DNA of 52,804 bases from JBLHGU01 sp047615875 (GTDB lineage Bacteria > Pseudomonadota > Gammaproteobacteria > Arenicellales > CAJQKF01), in contig JBLHGU010000013.1 in NCBI GenBank assembly GCA_047615875.1, positions 1-52,804 on the forward strand, read 5' to 3'. This document shows, piece by piece, positions 44,808-52,804 of this stretch (its first letter is position 1; every line of letters starts with the position of its first letter). The notes under the pieces are model-generated. The model saw only the letters and a program-made list of their open reading frames with translations, ran no database searches and was not told the DNA's origin. A program made the translations under genes and the position numbers.

Positions 44808-45132
44808 CAGCAGGTTTTGCGCTCTTTTCTATTTCTTTGGCTGAATCCTGGATAGATTTAGCGATATTCACTTCTTCCGGTTTAGCATCGGAAAGCATAT
44901 TGTTTGCCTCTTCACTAGCGGAGTCCATTGTTTTTTTAATATCATCTAATGCTTGTATATCAGCATTTCGAACTTCACGATCAATATCCGCCTTCACGTC
45001 TGAGACCATGCGTTTAGCCCGACCTACCCACAATCCCACAGTGCGAGCCAGCTTGGGCAAGCGCTCCGGACCAACAACTACCAGAGCGATGACCGCGATA
45101 ACAGCCATCTCCCAAAATCCAACATCAAACAT
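44800..45132 (-). CDS. tatB: Twin-arginine translocase subunit TatB
   Basis: The 110-residue protein has one N-terminal membrane helix (FWEMAVIAVIALVVVGPERLPKLARTVG), an amphipathic helix and a charged tail. The GPERLP motif and the longer helical domain (VGRAKRMVSDVKADIDREVR) separate it from TatA. TatB hands substrates from TatC to the TatA pore. It overlaps tatC and lies 23 bp after tatA. Confidence 0.94.
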   Translation of the reverse strand: MFDVGFWEMAVIAVIALVVVGPERLPKLARTVGLWVGRAKRMVSDVKADIDREVRNADIQALDDIKKTMDSASEEANNMLSDAKPEEVNIAKSIQDSAKEIEKSAKPADG

Positions 45133-45155
45133 GCTTAGGCACCGACCTTGTAAAG

Positions 45156-45413
45156 CTAACTAGCCTTACTTTGCTCTTGTTCGGACTCAGTAGCTTCTTT
45201 CTGAGATAACTGTTCGGCAGACTCTACGTCTTCGCCGCTTTCAGGCGTAGCTGTTGCATCTACCGACTTATCTTCTTTGACAGCCTTCTTGAAGCTCTTT
45301 ATAGCGGAACCCATATCTCCGCCCATTCCACGCAACTTCTTGGTTCCAAAAATCAACACCACGATCACCAGAATGATCAATAGTTGCCAAACACTTATAC
45401 CGCCAAAACCCAT
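45156..45413 (-). CDS. tatA: Twin-arginine translocase subunit TatA
   Basis: This 85-residue pore-forming subunit has the membrane helix ISVWQLLIILVIVVLIFGTKKL followed by RGMGGDMGSAIKSFKKAV, the usual TatA hinge and amphipathic helix, then an acidic tail. The FGTKKLRGMG motif is typical. It is the first tat gene, 107 bp after hisE, and the intervening spacer contains a small hairpin (accccc...ggggt). Confidence 0.96.
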   Translation of the reverse strand: MGFGGISVWQLLIILVIVVLIFGTKKLRGMGGDMGSAIKSFKKAVKEDKSVDATATPESGEDVESAEQLSQKEATESEQEQSKAS

Positions 45414-45520
45414 AATTGTAGACTCCAGATATTTTTCGATGAATTGAACCCCCAGTATCGGGGTCCGAAAGAGCAGCCGGGTATTTTATTCCGAAACCCT
45501 TTGTAGTTGATAGTAAATCC

Positions 45521-45850
45521 TTATTGGTTTTTGCTTCTAGATTCCTTTTCTTCGTATCCCGACACCCCAAAACGTCGATTTAGCTCATTTAGAACCTCTT
45601 GACCCGTAATATTGTGCCTGGCTAGAGCCACTAAAGAATGAAACCATAGATCTGCCGCTTCATGAATTATAGATTGTTTGTTCTTATCCCTGATAGCAAT
45701 TACCAATTCTACTGACTCTTCGCCAATTTTTTTAAGGACTTTAGACTCATCCCCCTGTAATAGCATAGCAACGTAAGATTCCCCAAGTGGTGCACCCTTA
45801 CGACTAACTATTACATCATCAAGTCTGCCCAATATATTCTCTTCGCTCAC
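45521..45850 (-). CDS. hisE: Phosphoribosyl-ATP pyrophosphatase
   Basis: This 109-residue MazG-fold enzyme removes pyrophosphate from phosphoribosyl-ATP, the second step of histidine synthesis. KKIGEESVELVIAIRDK and HEAADLWFHSLVALARHN hold the metal-binding acidic residues. I place the start at GTG 45850 (VSEENILGRL), with GGTG upstream and a 4-base GTGA overlap with hisF, instead of an upstream ATG within hisF. HisI is not in the window. Confidence 0.93.
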   Translation of the reverse strand: MSEENILGRLDDVIVSRKGAPLGESYVAMLLQGDESKVLKKIGEESVELVIAIRDKNKQSIIHEAADLWFHSLVALARHNITGQEVLNELNRRFGVSGYEEKESRSKNQ

Positions 45851-46608
45851 AAATTCACCTCGATCCCACAACTTAGCATATGCTGTTTGGCAGCTTCTAT
45901 TGTGTGTTCGCCAAAATGGAAAATACTCGCAGCTAGAACCGCATCAGCGCCGCCCATTAATACGCCATCTGCTAAATGTTGAAGATCACCTACCCCACCA
46001 GAGGCAATTAAGGGTATCGACACCTTGGAAGCAACTGTCAAATTTAATTCATTATCAAATCCATTTCGGGTTCCATCGCGATCCATACTGGTTAAAAGTA
46101 ATTCGCCAGCGCCAAAATCCGCCATTTTAATGGCCCACTGAATCACATCAATTCCGGTAGGTCTACGACCACCATGGGTAAATATTTCCCACTTACATTC
46201 ATCAGTTTGCTTGGCATCAATGGCAACGACTATGCATTGTGATCCAAAATATCTGCTCGCTTGTTGAACAAATTCAGGATTGAATACCGCTGCCGTATTA
46301 ATTGAGACCTTATCCGCACCCGCCATCAATAGTCGATTAATATCTTCCAATTGACGTATACCGCCACCAACAGTCAGGGGAATAAAAACCTCGGCGGCAA
46401 CCTGTTCGACAACCTGGACCATAGTACTGCGATTATCTGAACTTGCAGTTATATCCAGAAAAGTTATCTCATCGGCGCCCTGGTCATCATAGCGACGCGC
46501 AATCTCAACTGGATCGCCCGCGTCCCGGATATCTACAAAATTGACGCCCTTCACCACACGTCCATCATCGACGTCCAGACAAGGAATAATTCGCTTGGCT
46601 AATCCCAC
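45847..46608 (-). CDS. hisF: Imidazole glycerol phosphate synthase, cyclase subunit
   Basis: This 253-residue beta/alpha barrel forms imidazole glycerol phosphate and AICAR from PRFAR with ammonia from HisH. The catalytic Asp pair is in RIIPCLDVDDGRVVKG (Asp 11) and VVAIDAKQTD (~130). PLTVGGGIRQLEDI, GADKVSINTAAV and PLIASGGVGDLQHL are phosphate-binding. The start is ATG 46608, 5 bp after hisA. Confidence 0.97.
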   Translation of the reverse strand: MGLAKRIIPCLDVDDGRVVKGVNFVDIRDAGDPVEIARRYDDQGADEITFLDITASSDNRSTMVQVVEQVAAEVFIPLTVGGGIRQLEDINRLLMAGADKVSINTAAVFNPEFVQQASRYFGSQCIVVAIDAKQTDECKWEIFTHGGRRPTGIDVIQWAIKMADFGAGELLLTSMDRDGTRNGFDNELNLTVASKVSIPLIASGGVGDLQHLADGVLMGGADAVLAASIFHFGEHTIEAAKQHMLSCGIEVNL

Positions 46609-46613
46609 CGCAT

Positions 46614-47366
46614 TTACTCCCCAAAAACCGGTGTTGAACTGGCATCCGCAAGATCTTGCGCTTCTGAGAGGTTCAAGGTTCCTTCATAAAGAGAACGTCC
46701 GGCAATCACACCTGATATTCCAGAATCGGATATAGAACAAACCGCCTGAATATCAGCTAGATTATTGACACCACCAGAGGCGATTACGGGTATATGGATA
46801 GCCTCTGCAAGTCTCTGGGTTGTCTCTATGTTCACCCCAGAAAGCATACCATCCCGTGAGATATCAGTATAAATAATTGCTTCAACACCATCATTCTCGA
46901 AATGCAATGCCATATCAATCACATCATGACGGGATAATTTTGACCATCCCTCAGTCGCAACCTTGCCATCTTTAGCATCCAGACCGACGATGACATGGCC
47001 CGGAAATTCGGCGCATAAATCACTTACAAAATGGGGTTCATTAACCGCTTTAGTGCCAATAATGACATACCGAACACCGGTTTCCAGATAAGCTTCAACA
47101 GCATCTTCATCCCGAATGCCGCCACCGATCTGGACCGGAAGGTCCGGATGATTTACAACTATTTGATGAACAATGTCCGTATTTACCGGCTTACCGGCTT
47201 TTGCGCCATCTAGATCGACAATATGGAGTCGACGGGCACCCTGCTCTACCCATCTGGCTGCCATTTCAACCGGATTCTCTGAAAATACTGTGGAGTCCTG
47301 CATATCCCCTTGTCTTAAGCGGACACAATGACCATTCTGAATATCTATTGCTGGAATTACTAACAT
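46614..47366 (-). CDS. hisA: ProFAR isomerase
   Basis: This 250-residue beta/alpha barrel opens the ProFAR ring by an Amadori rearrangement. The N-terminus MLVIPAIDIQNGHCVRLRQG carries the catalytic Asp 8. LHIVDLDGAKAGKPVN, VQIGGGIRDEDAVEAYL, VGLDAKDGKVATEGW (second Asp) and VIASGGVNNLADI follow. The open frame extends 34 codons upstream, but ATG 47366 is the family start. It lies 19 bp after hisH. Confidence 0.97.
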   Translation of the reverse strand: MLVIPAIDIQNGHCVRLRQGDMQDSTVFSENPVEMAARWVEQGARRLHIVDLDGAKAGKPVNTDIVHQIVVNHPDLPVQIGGGIRDEDAVEAYLETGVRYVIIGTKAVNEPHFVSDLCAEFPGHVIVGLDAKDGKVATEGWSKLSRHDVIDMALHFENDGVEAIIYTDISRDGMLSGVNIETTQRLAEAIHIPVIASGGVNNLADIQAVCSISDSGISGVIAGRSLYEGTLNLSEAQDLADASSTPVFGE

Positions 47367-47385
47367 GTAAAAATAACCCAGGACG

Positions 47386-48024
47386 TTAATTACCGTCCCA
47401 ATTAACAAAGTTCTTAAGTAACTTGAGCCCCTGAGTATGGCTCTTCTCTGGATGAAATTGCACTGCAATTACATTCTTTCTCGCAGCAGCGGATACGAAA
47501 TTAACAATATAGTCAGTTCGACCCACAACCTCTTCGCTGTTATCTAGCTCGGCGTAATAACTATGCACAAAGTAAAATCTGCTGCCTGTAGCAATATCAT
47601 GCCAAATAGGGTGATCTATTTTCTGGGTTACCTGATTCCAGCCCATATGAGGAATCTTAGGCAGCAAACCACTCTGATCTTCAGGAACGTTGAATTTCTT
47701 TACCCTGCCGGAAAAAAACTCCAGTCCTTTCACTCCGCCGTCTTCTTCACTGCAACGTGTTAATGCCTGCAATCCCAAACAAATACCAAGTACGGGTTTC
47801 GAGTCAACAACCGTTCGAATACAGGACTCCAGATTAAAATCCTGCATAGATTTAAGCCAGGTACCCATTGCGCCCTGACCGGGCAGCACTACACGGTCCG
47901 ATGCATTAATAACCGACGGATTTCGACTGACTTGAACATGTGCATTCGGAGCAACGTGCTCGATAGCTTTTTGCACCGAACGTAAATTTCCTGTGCCGAA
48001 ATCAACTACGGTAATTTGCTGCAT
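47386..48024 (-). CDS. hisH: Imidazole glycerol phosphate synthase, glutamine amidotransferase subunit
   Basis: This 212-residue class I amidotransferase supplies ammonia to HisF. The triad is visible: Cys in VLGICLGLQAL (~83), and His and Glu in VIAVQFHPEKSHTQGL near the C-terminus. The N-terminal VVDFGTGNLRSVQKAIEHV and VVLPGQGAMGTWL oxyanion strand are present. It lies 2 bp after hisB and 19 bp before hisA. Confidence 0.97.
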   Translation of the reverse strand: MQQITVVDFGTGNLRSVQKAIEHVAPNAHVQVSRNPSVINASDRVVLPGQGAMGTWLKSMQDFNLESCIRTVVDSKPVLGICLGLQALTRCSEEDGGVKGLEFFSGRVKKFNVPEDQSGLLPKIPHMGWNQVTQKIDHPIWHDIATGSRFYFVHSYYAELDNSEEVVGRTDYIVNFVSAAARKNVIAVQFHPEKSHTQGLKLLKNFVNWDGN

Positions 48025-48026
48025 CG

Positions 48027-48620
48027 TTATAGCGCGCCCTTGGTTGAGGGGATAACATCGCCCTGCCGGGAGTCTTTCTCGACCGCAAATCTTAGCGCAC
48101 GACCAAAAGCCTTAAAGATAGTCTCAGCTACATGGTGAGCATTCACCCCGCGCAAATTATCTATATGCAATGTGGCTTTAGCATGATTGGTAAAGCCCTG
48201 AAAAAATTCACGTATTAAATCAACATCAAATTCACCAATTCTTGCTCGTGGGTAATCTACCCTATAGGTCAACATTGGCCGACCAGATAGATCGATCACT
48301 ACTCGACTTAAAGCTTCGTCCAACGGAACATAGGCACTGCCATAACGATAGAGGCCCTTCTTGTCCCCTACTGCCTGACTAACTGCCTGACCTATAGTAA
48401 TGCCGACGTCTTCAACCGTGTGGTGATCATCGATATGCACATCACCCGTAGCGACCACTGTCATATCAATTAAGCCATGACGGCATACTTGTTCTAGCAT
48501 GTGCTCCAGGAACGGGACATCAGTTTTGAAATCTGATTGACCGGTTCCATCAAGGTTCAGGGAGACACTAATTTGGGTTTCGCGAGTATTACGCTCAACC
48601 GTTGCTGTGCGTTGAGACAT
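48027..48620 (-). CDS. hisB: Imidazoleglycerol-phosphate dehydratase
   Basis: This 197-residue monofunctional, Mn-dependent enzyme dehydrates imidazole glycerol phosphate. Two His-rich metal motifs are present: DVHIDDHHTVEDVGITIGQA (~65) and NAHHVAETIFKAFGRALR (~165), with PFLEHMLEQVCRHGLID between strands. It lacks the histidinol-phosphatase domain of E. coli HisB, so that activity must come from another protein; the inositol-monophosphatase family gene in this window is one candidate. It lies 2 bp before hisH. Confidence 0.97.
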   Translation of the reverse strand: MSQRTATVERNTRETQISVSLNLDGTGQSDFKTDVPFLEHMLEQVCRHGLIDMTVVATGDVHIDDHHTVEDVGITIGQAVSQAVGDKKGLYRYGSAYVPLDEALSRVVIDLSGRPMLTYRVDYPRARIGEFDVDLIREFFQGFTNHAKATLHIDNLRGVNAHHVAETIFKAFGRALRFAVEKDSRQGDVIPSTKGAL

Positions 48621-48734
48621 TAGGTAGCTCTTTACGTGGAAAACTGGGAAAAAATTGAGGATTTAGTTCGGGGATATTTCCTGAGGTTAGCTAAATACTA
48701 TCAAACTAAACACATAATATGGGAATTTTATCGC

Positions 48735-50048
48735 TTAATGTCTGGACCGATCTAAACCAGGTTGGGCTCGATATTCGGCAGATCGGGCGTGCGCCGTTAG
48801 CCCCTCTGCTCGAGCTAACACCGATGCAGTAGCGGCTAGATTAGATGCACCAATCTGGCTACACATAATAAGGCTTGAGCGTTTCTGAAAGTCATAGACG
48901 CCAAGTGGGGAACTGAAACGGGCAGTTCCTGAAGTTGGCAGTACATGATTGGCTCCGGCGCAATAATCGCCTAAAGACTCGGCAGAGTGATAACCTGCAA
49001 ATATAGCACCAGCGTTGCGAATAGCGGGCAACATGCTCTCCGGGTCTGCCACCATTAATTCCAGATGCTCAGGAGCTATGCGATTGGCAACCTGCACTGC
49101 ATCTTGCATATCACTTACTTCGATCATGCCGCCCTGGTTTTTCAGCGCGACCTCAATTATTTCCCGTCGTTCCATTGTCGGTAGTAGAGACTGAATTGAA
49201 TCCTGCACTTTATCGATCATACTGGCATAAGGACTGATCAATATTGATTGCGCCATTTCGTCATGTTCAGCCTGGGCAAACAGATCCATAGCCAGCCAGT
49301 TGGGGTCTGCTCCTTTGTCGCAAATTATGGCGACTTCAGAAGGACCAGCAATCATATCTATACCAACGTAACCAAATACCTGTTTTTTCGCGATTGCTAC
49401 GTAGATATTACCGGGCCCAACTATTTTATCTACCCGCGGAACAGATTCAGTACCAAAAGCGAGCGCTGCAACAGCCTGAGCACCGCCAATACTAAACACG
49501 CGATCCACTCCGGCAATAGCAGCGGCGGCCATTACGATCGGATTCAGAACACCGTCCGGAGCTGGTACAACCATAATTATTTCATCAACTCCGGCAACTC
49601 GGGCTGGCACTACATTCATTAACACCGAAGAAGGGTAACTGGCTTTACCACCCGGCACGTAAACACCTACTCGCTCTATTGGATTGACTATTTGCCCTAA
49701 ACGACTCCCATCAGCTTCCTCATAAGACCAACTTTCTTCACACTGGCGCTGATGAAAATCCATAATTCGCTGATGAGCGTGGCGCAACGCTTTATGTGTC
49801 TCGCCATCCAGATCTTCAACAAACTGATTAAGCTTAGAAACTGGCAGTTCAAGGCAATGAGGATCTGATTCAGAACGTCGATCAAAGCGGTTGGTATATT
49901 CAAGCAACGCTTTGTCACCCTGTGACCGCACGCCGAGAATAATCTCAGACACAATATGATCCACTTCGTGAACGTCATTATCACTGCGATTCAACAACAG
50001 GGATAACTCGCTCTCGAAATTTTCATCTAGACTATTAAGGCAACGCAT
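48735..50048 (-). CDS. hisD: Histidinol dehydrogenase
   Basis: This 437-residue zinc- and NAD-dependent enzyme makes the last two oxidations of histidine synthesis. GGKASYPSSVLMNVVPA, GAQAVAALAFGTESV, DKIVGPGNIYVAIAKK, MIAGPSEVAIICD, LFAQAEHDEMAQSILI and the C-terminal SLGDYCAGANHVLPTSGTAR follow in family order. It lies 17 bp after hisG. The 114-bp spacer to hisB is where many relatives have hisC; here no gene lies there. Confidence 0.97.
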   Translation of the reverse strand: MRCLNSLDENFESELSLLLNRSDNDVHEVDHIVSEIILGVRSQGDKALLEYTNRFDRRSESDPHCLELPVSKLNQFVEDLDGETHKALRHAHQRIMDFHQRQCEESWSYEEADGSRLGQIVNPIERVGVYVPGGKASYPSSVLMNVVPARVAGVDEIIMVVPAPDGVLNPIVMAAAAIAGVDRVFSIGGAQAVAALAFGTESVPRVDKIVGPGNIYVAIAKKQVFGYVGIDMIAGPSEVAIICDKGADPNWLAMDLFAQAEHDEMAQSILISPYASMIDKVQDSIQSLLPTMERREIIEVALKNQGGMIEVSDMQDAVQVANRIAPEHLELMVADPESMLPAIRNAGAIFAGYHSAESLGDYCAGANHVLPTSGTARFSSPLGVYDFQKRSSLIMCSQIGASNLAATASVLARAEGLTAHARSAEYRAQPGLDRSRH

Positions 50049-50065
50049 TGGCCAGAATCTCTACT

Positions 50066-50695
50066 TTAGTAGTTGTCTACTGCGTTACGCAGGTGATCAA
50101 TTAATTCAGTCAATTGCGTTGAGTTCATTTTCATTGACGCTCGGTTCACAACAAAGCGAGAACTTATCTCAGCTATGGTTTCCATCTCAACTAGACCGTT
50201 GGCCCTTAAGGTATTGCCAGTATCTACCAGATCAACAATTCGATCAGACAAACCAACCAAAGGAGCAAGCTCCATAGAACCATACAATTTAATTATTTCT
50301 GCCTGAACGCCCAGACGGGAAAAATACAGTCGGGTGATATTAGGATATTTACTGGCAACTCTCATGCGAGCCGGATAAGTTGAACTTTGGTGCTCAGGAC
50401 CAGCTACCACCATTCTGCAGCAGGCGATTTTCAAGTCCAGTAATTCGTATAAACCTTCGCCACCATGTTCAAGCAAAAGATCCTTACCCGCTACTCCCGC
50501 ATCGGCCGCGCCAAATTGTACATAGGTGGCCACATCTGACGCTCTGATTATTAACAGCCGAACATCTTCACGATTGGTGGGAAAGATTAGTTTGCGGCTG
50601 CTATTGAGATCTTCAAGGGGTTCAATACCCGCCTGTTTTAGCAACGGCAGAGTTTCGGACAGTATTCGTCCTTTGGATAACGCGAGGGTAAGCAT
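50066..50695 (-). CDS. hisG: ATP phosphoribosyltransferase, short form
   Basis: This 209-residue enzyme catalyses the first, committed step of histidine synthesis. LTLALSKGRILSETLPLL is at the N-terminus, and ADAGVAGKDLLLEHG and VDLVDTGNTLRANGLVEME form the PRPP-binding part. The protein ends after the catalytic domains and lacks the C-terminal histidine-binding domain. It therefore needs the HisZ regulatory subunit, which is not in the window. It lies 12 bp after murA. Confidence 0.96.
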   Translation of the reverse strand: MLTLALSKGRILSETLPLLKQAGIEPLEDLNSSRKLIFPTNREDVRLLIIRASDVATYVQFGAADAGVAGKDLLLEHGGEGLYELLDLKIACCRMVVAGPEHQSSTYPARMRVASKYPNITRLYFSRLGVQAEIIKLYGSMELAPLVGLSDRIVDLVDTGNTLRANGLVEMETIAEISSRFVVNRASMKMNSTQLTELIDHLRNAVDNY

Positions 50696-50707
50696 AAAAC
50701 TAAAACG

Positions 50708-52000
50708 CTATCCGGCTCCAGCGAACTCTCGATCAAAAACATGGCCGGGTACGCGACGAATTTTTGCTCCCATTTGTGCCAATTTCTCCTCAATGCAGTC
50801 GTAACCACGATCGATATGATAAATACGATCAATGATCGTTTCACCGTCTGCAACCAACCCCGCAAGTACCAGACAGGCAGATGCGCGCAGATCAGTAGCC
50901 ATTACCGGTGCACCTTGCAAACGTTCAACACCCTGCACGACTGCAGTATTCCCTTCCATGGCAATATTTGCGCCCATCCGTCGAAGCTCCTGCACGTGCA
51001 TAAAACGGTTCTCAAATACTGTTTCCGTTACTGTGCCGGTTCCCTCGGCAACACTATTTAACATAACAAACTGTGCCTGCATATCGGTAGGAAACGCAGG
51101 ATAAGGTGAAGTCCGTAAGCTAACTGCTTTGGGTCGTTGACCATGCATATCAAGAGTTATGGAGTTTTCAGTGATACTGATATCAGCACCGGCTTCCTTA
51201 AGTTTTTCAATAACCGCGTCAATCAGGTTTGGTTTGACATTTTGCAGTCTCACTCTGCCACGAGTAGCGGCAGCTGCAACCAGATAAGTGCCCGCCTCGA
51301 TTCGATCAGGGATAACCGTATGCTCCGCGCCATGCAGCCTTTCGACACCTTCAATGGAAATCTCGTCACTTCCGGCGCCGATAATTTTTGCGCCCATCGC
51401 AATGAGACAATTGGCCAAATCGACAACCTCGGGCTCGCGAGCGGCATTTTCAATGACGGTCACACCATCTGCCAACGTCGCCGCCATCATTATATTCTCA
51501 GTGCCGGTAACAGAAATGGTATCCATAAATATTCTGGCACCATGCAATCGATCACAACGTGCAGTTATGTAGCCCTGTTCAATGGAAATATCTGCACCCA
51601 TCAATTCAAAGCCTTTAATATGCAAATTTACTGGACGAGAGCCGATCGCACAGCCACCAGGCATAGAAACCTCAGCTCGTCCAAAGCGTGCCAGCAGTGG
51701 GCCCAGCACCAGAATGGAGGCACGCATGGTCTTAACTAGTTCATAGGGCGCTTTAAATATCTTTACATCCCTTGAATCCACTTCAATGGTCAGCTTCTCA
51801 TCGACGGCCACATTTACACCAAGTTGGCCTAACAATTCCAGTGTGGTTGTGATGTCGTGCAAGTGAGGAATATTCTTTACGATCAACGGTTCCTCACATA
51901 GCAAGGAGGAAATTAATACTGGCAACGCCGCATTTTTTGCGCCAGAAATTTTTACATCGCCAGATAGATGGCTGCCACCTGTAACTATTAATTTATCCAT
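50708..52000 (-). CDS. murA: UDP-N-acetylglucosamine 1-carboxyvinyltransferase
   Basis: This 430-residue cytosolic enzyme adds enolpyruvate to UDP-GlcNAc, the first committed step of peptidoglycan synthesis. Lys 22/Asn 23 in KISGAKNAALPVL, the catalytic Cys at about residue 117 in SMPGGCAIGSRPVNLHI, and the C-terminal DLRASACLVLAGLVADGET are present. A frame extends 13 codons upstream from a GTG, but ATG 52000 (MDKLIVTGG) is the family start. The Cys implies sensitivity to fosfomycin. It lies 12 bp before hisG, the usual arrangement. Confidence 0.97.
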   Translation of the reverse strand: MDKLIVTGGSHLSGDVKISGAKNAALPVLISSLLCEEPLIVKNIPHLHDITTTLELLGQLGVNVAVDEKLTIEVDSRDVKIFKAPYELVKTMRASILVLGPLLARFGRAEVSMPGGCAIGSRPVNLHIKGFELMGADISIEQGYITARCDRLHGARIFMDTISVTGTENIMMAATLADGVTVIENAAREPEVVDLANCLIAMGAKIIGAGSDEISIEGVERLHGAEHTVIPDRIEAGTYLVAAAATRGRVRLQNVKPNLIDAVIEKLKEAGADISITENSITLDMHGQRPKAVSLRTSPYPAFPTDMQAQFVMLNSVAEGTGTVTETVFENRFMHVQELRRMGANIAMEGNTAVVQGVERLQGAPVMATDLRASACLVLAGLVADGETIIDRIYHIDRGYDCIEEKLAQMGAKIRRVPGHVFDREFAGAG

Positions 52001-52166
52001 GGAATGGGGTATGTTGCGAGCCGATTTGGCGGTTGGCACAGCCAGGAATGGCAGGTGCGGGAAATATCGAAGTCATGACGCGTATTATACGCTTTGCAAT
52101 CCGGGACGGGGCAGAAACAATCAGGGCCACTGAGAGGAGGACCCTGAGATTATTTCAGATCAAAAG

Positions 52167-52493
52167 CTAGGCGGGACTTTCCTGGTTCAATTGGCTGATC
52201 TGCTGTTGCAGTTCACCGTTTTCATACAGCTCCATTAAAATATCGCTGCCACCAACAAACTCACCGCCGATATAGAGTTGTGGAATTGTGGGCCAGCTTG
52301 AATATACTTTTATACCCTCACGCACCTCATTGTTTTGCAGCACATCCACAGAAGCAAACTTAGCGCCGCAAGAATTCAGTATTTGTGTAGCTCGCCCGGA
52401 AAATCCACACTGCGGAAAATCAGGTGAGCCCTTCATAAAAAGCACTACATCATTGGATTCAACCAATTCTTTAATCTGTTCTTGAACTGTCAT
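52167..52493 (-). CDS. grxD: Monothiol glutaredoxin (GrxD type)
   Basis: This 108-residue [2Fe-2S]-binding glutaredoxin moves iron-sulfur clusters in the cytosol. FMKGSPDFPQCGFSGRATQIL contains the CGFS active site at residues 29-32. SSWPTIPQLYIGGEFVGGSDILMEL gives the cis-Pro and GG-x-D glutathione contacts. It lies 19 bp after a BolA-family gene; Grx-BolA pairs form heterocomplexes, so joint function is likely. ATG 52493. Confidence 0.95.
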   Translation of the reverse strand: MTVQEQIKELVESNDVVLFMKGSPDFPQCGFSGRATQILNSCGAKFASVDVLQNNEVREGIKVYSSWPTIPQLYIGGEFVGGSDILMELYENGELQQQISQLNQESPA

Positions 52494-52512
52494 AATCTGG
52501 GTCTCAGGTGTG

Positions 52513-52743
52513 TTATTCCCGTTCTTCGGGGGTAATTGTCTTCATTGACAGTGCGTGAATTTCAGACTTCATTCGATCTCCTAACGCACCGTAAACCATT
52601 TGATGTTGCTGGATACGGCTTTTCCCCGCAAATTCCGGGCACACGATGGTGGCATCAAAATGGTGTCCATCGCCATCAATTTCAACACTACTGTTGGGAA
52701 GATTTTCCTCAATCCAGCCCTTAATGTCCTGTGGAGTTACCAA
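52513..52743 (-). CDS. ibaG: BolA family protein (IbaG type)
   Basis: This 76-residue BolA-fold protein has the helix and loop VEIDGDGHHFDATIVCPEFAGKSRIQQHQMVYGALGDRM followed by EIHALSMKTITPEE. The His residues are typical iron-sulfur partner ligands with GrxD. Its short size and place next to murA match IbaG (YrbA). The start appears to be TTG 52743 with GAGGAT about seven bases upstream. Confidence 0.9.
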   Translation of the reverse strand: MVTPQDIKGWIEENLPNSSVEIDGDGHHFDATIVCPEFAGKSRIQQHQMVYGALGDRMKSEIHALSMKTITPEERE

Positions 52744-52768
52744 TTTTTATCCTCTAGCATTTAGATTA

Positions 52769-52790
52769 CCTGACCCACAACCGAGTCAGG
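52769..52790. other. Inverted repeat upstream of ibaG
   Basis: cctgac (52769-52774) and gtcagg (52785-52790) form a 6-bp stem with a 10-nt loop. There is no T-run on either strand, and the window ends soon after, so its role is open. Confidence 0.3.
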
Positions 52791-52804
52791 ATATATTGTT
52801 TCAG

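Noticed and set aside
45268..45570. 100-codon minus-strand frame overlapping hisE and tatA
   Set aside because: It overlaps two certain genes in another frame and has no family features.
52001..52039. Upstream GTG start for murA adding 13 residues
   Set aside because: MurA proteins begin MDKL-x-x-x-GG, and ATG 52000 gives exactly this, with Lys 22 at the expected position.
1..52804. CRISPR arrays, insertion sequences, integrases, tRNA or rRNA genes
   Set aside because: I saw no regularly spaced repeats, transposase motifs, tRNA cloverleaf segments or rRNA sequence on either strand by reading.

Overview
The window looks like chromosome from a sulfur-oxidising, type IV-piliated gammaproteobacterium, probably autotrophic or mixotrophic. 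Base composition is moderate (mid-40s % GC by eye). Three things support this. The order pilG-pilH-pilI-pilJ-chpA / tonB-algH-ruvX-pyrR-pyrB-pyrC' / pilU-pilT // yggS-proC-yggT matches the arrangement known from Pseudomonas and relatives. There is an aprM-aprB-aprA set (adenylylsulfate reductase with a membrane anchor), typical of sulfur oxidisers, and a lipoprotein resembling SoxXA-binding protein. A tkt-gap-pgk-fba run fits Calvin-cycle or gluconeogenic carbon flow. I cannot name the genus from sequence alone.

Layout. 1-660: tail of a Tyr/Trp-rich protein and a decayed duplicate of the 3' end of the next gene. 652-1926 (-): ICMT-like membrane protein. 2074-7694 (-): fba, pgk, gap, tkt. 7963-8772 (-): inositol-monophosphatase family. 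8799-17991 (-): Pil-Chp chemosensory operon. 18298-22929 (+): tonB, algH, ruvX, pyrR, pyrB, catalytically dead pyrC', joined by overlapping start and stop codons. 22993-25223 (-): twitching ATPases pilU and pilT. 25389-27506 (+): yggS, proC, yggT. 27700-31488 (+): ppx, ppk1. 32011-36865 (+): aprM, aprB, aprA, a strong terminator, then an unrecognised 130-aa protein, SlyD-like FKBP, HIT protein and an untracked 40-codon zinc-ribbon gene. 36895-39741 (-): pmbA, tldD. 40047-43812: a TlpA-like thioredoxin, two unknown exported proteins, the SoxK-like lipoprotein and a tail-anchored response regulator that seems to use an ATT start. 43983-45413 (-): tatC, tatB, tatA. 45521-50695 (-): hisE, F, A, H, B, D and short-form hisG. 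50708-52743 (-): murA, grxD and the ibaG-type bolA.

How it fits together. AprBA/AprM would oxidise sulfite to APS and pass electrons to the membrane. The SoxK-like lipoprotein and the TlpA-like protein would act in the periplasm. Triose/pentose enzymes supply carbon conversion, Ppx/Ppk1 handle polyphosphate, and Pil-Chp plus PilT/PilU govern twitching.

Most of the window is ordinary housekeeping sequence. The least explained items are the membrane-tethered response regulator with its non-canonical start, the small proteins downstream of aprA, the SoxK-like lipoprotein next to unknown exported proteins, and the duplicated gene fragment at the left edge. I see no CRISPR array, insertion sequence, tRNA or rRNA.
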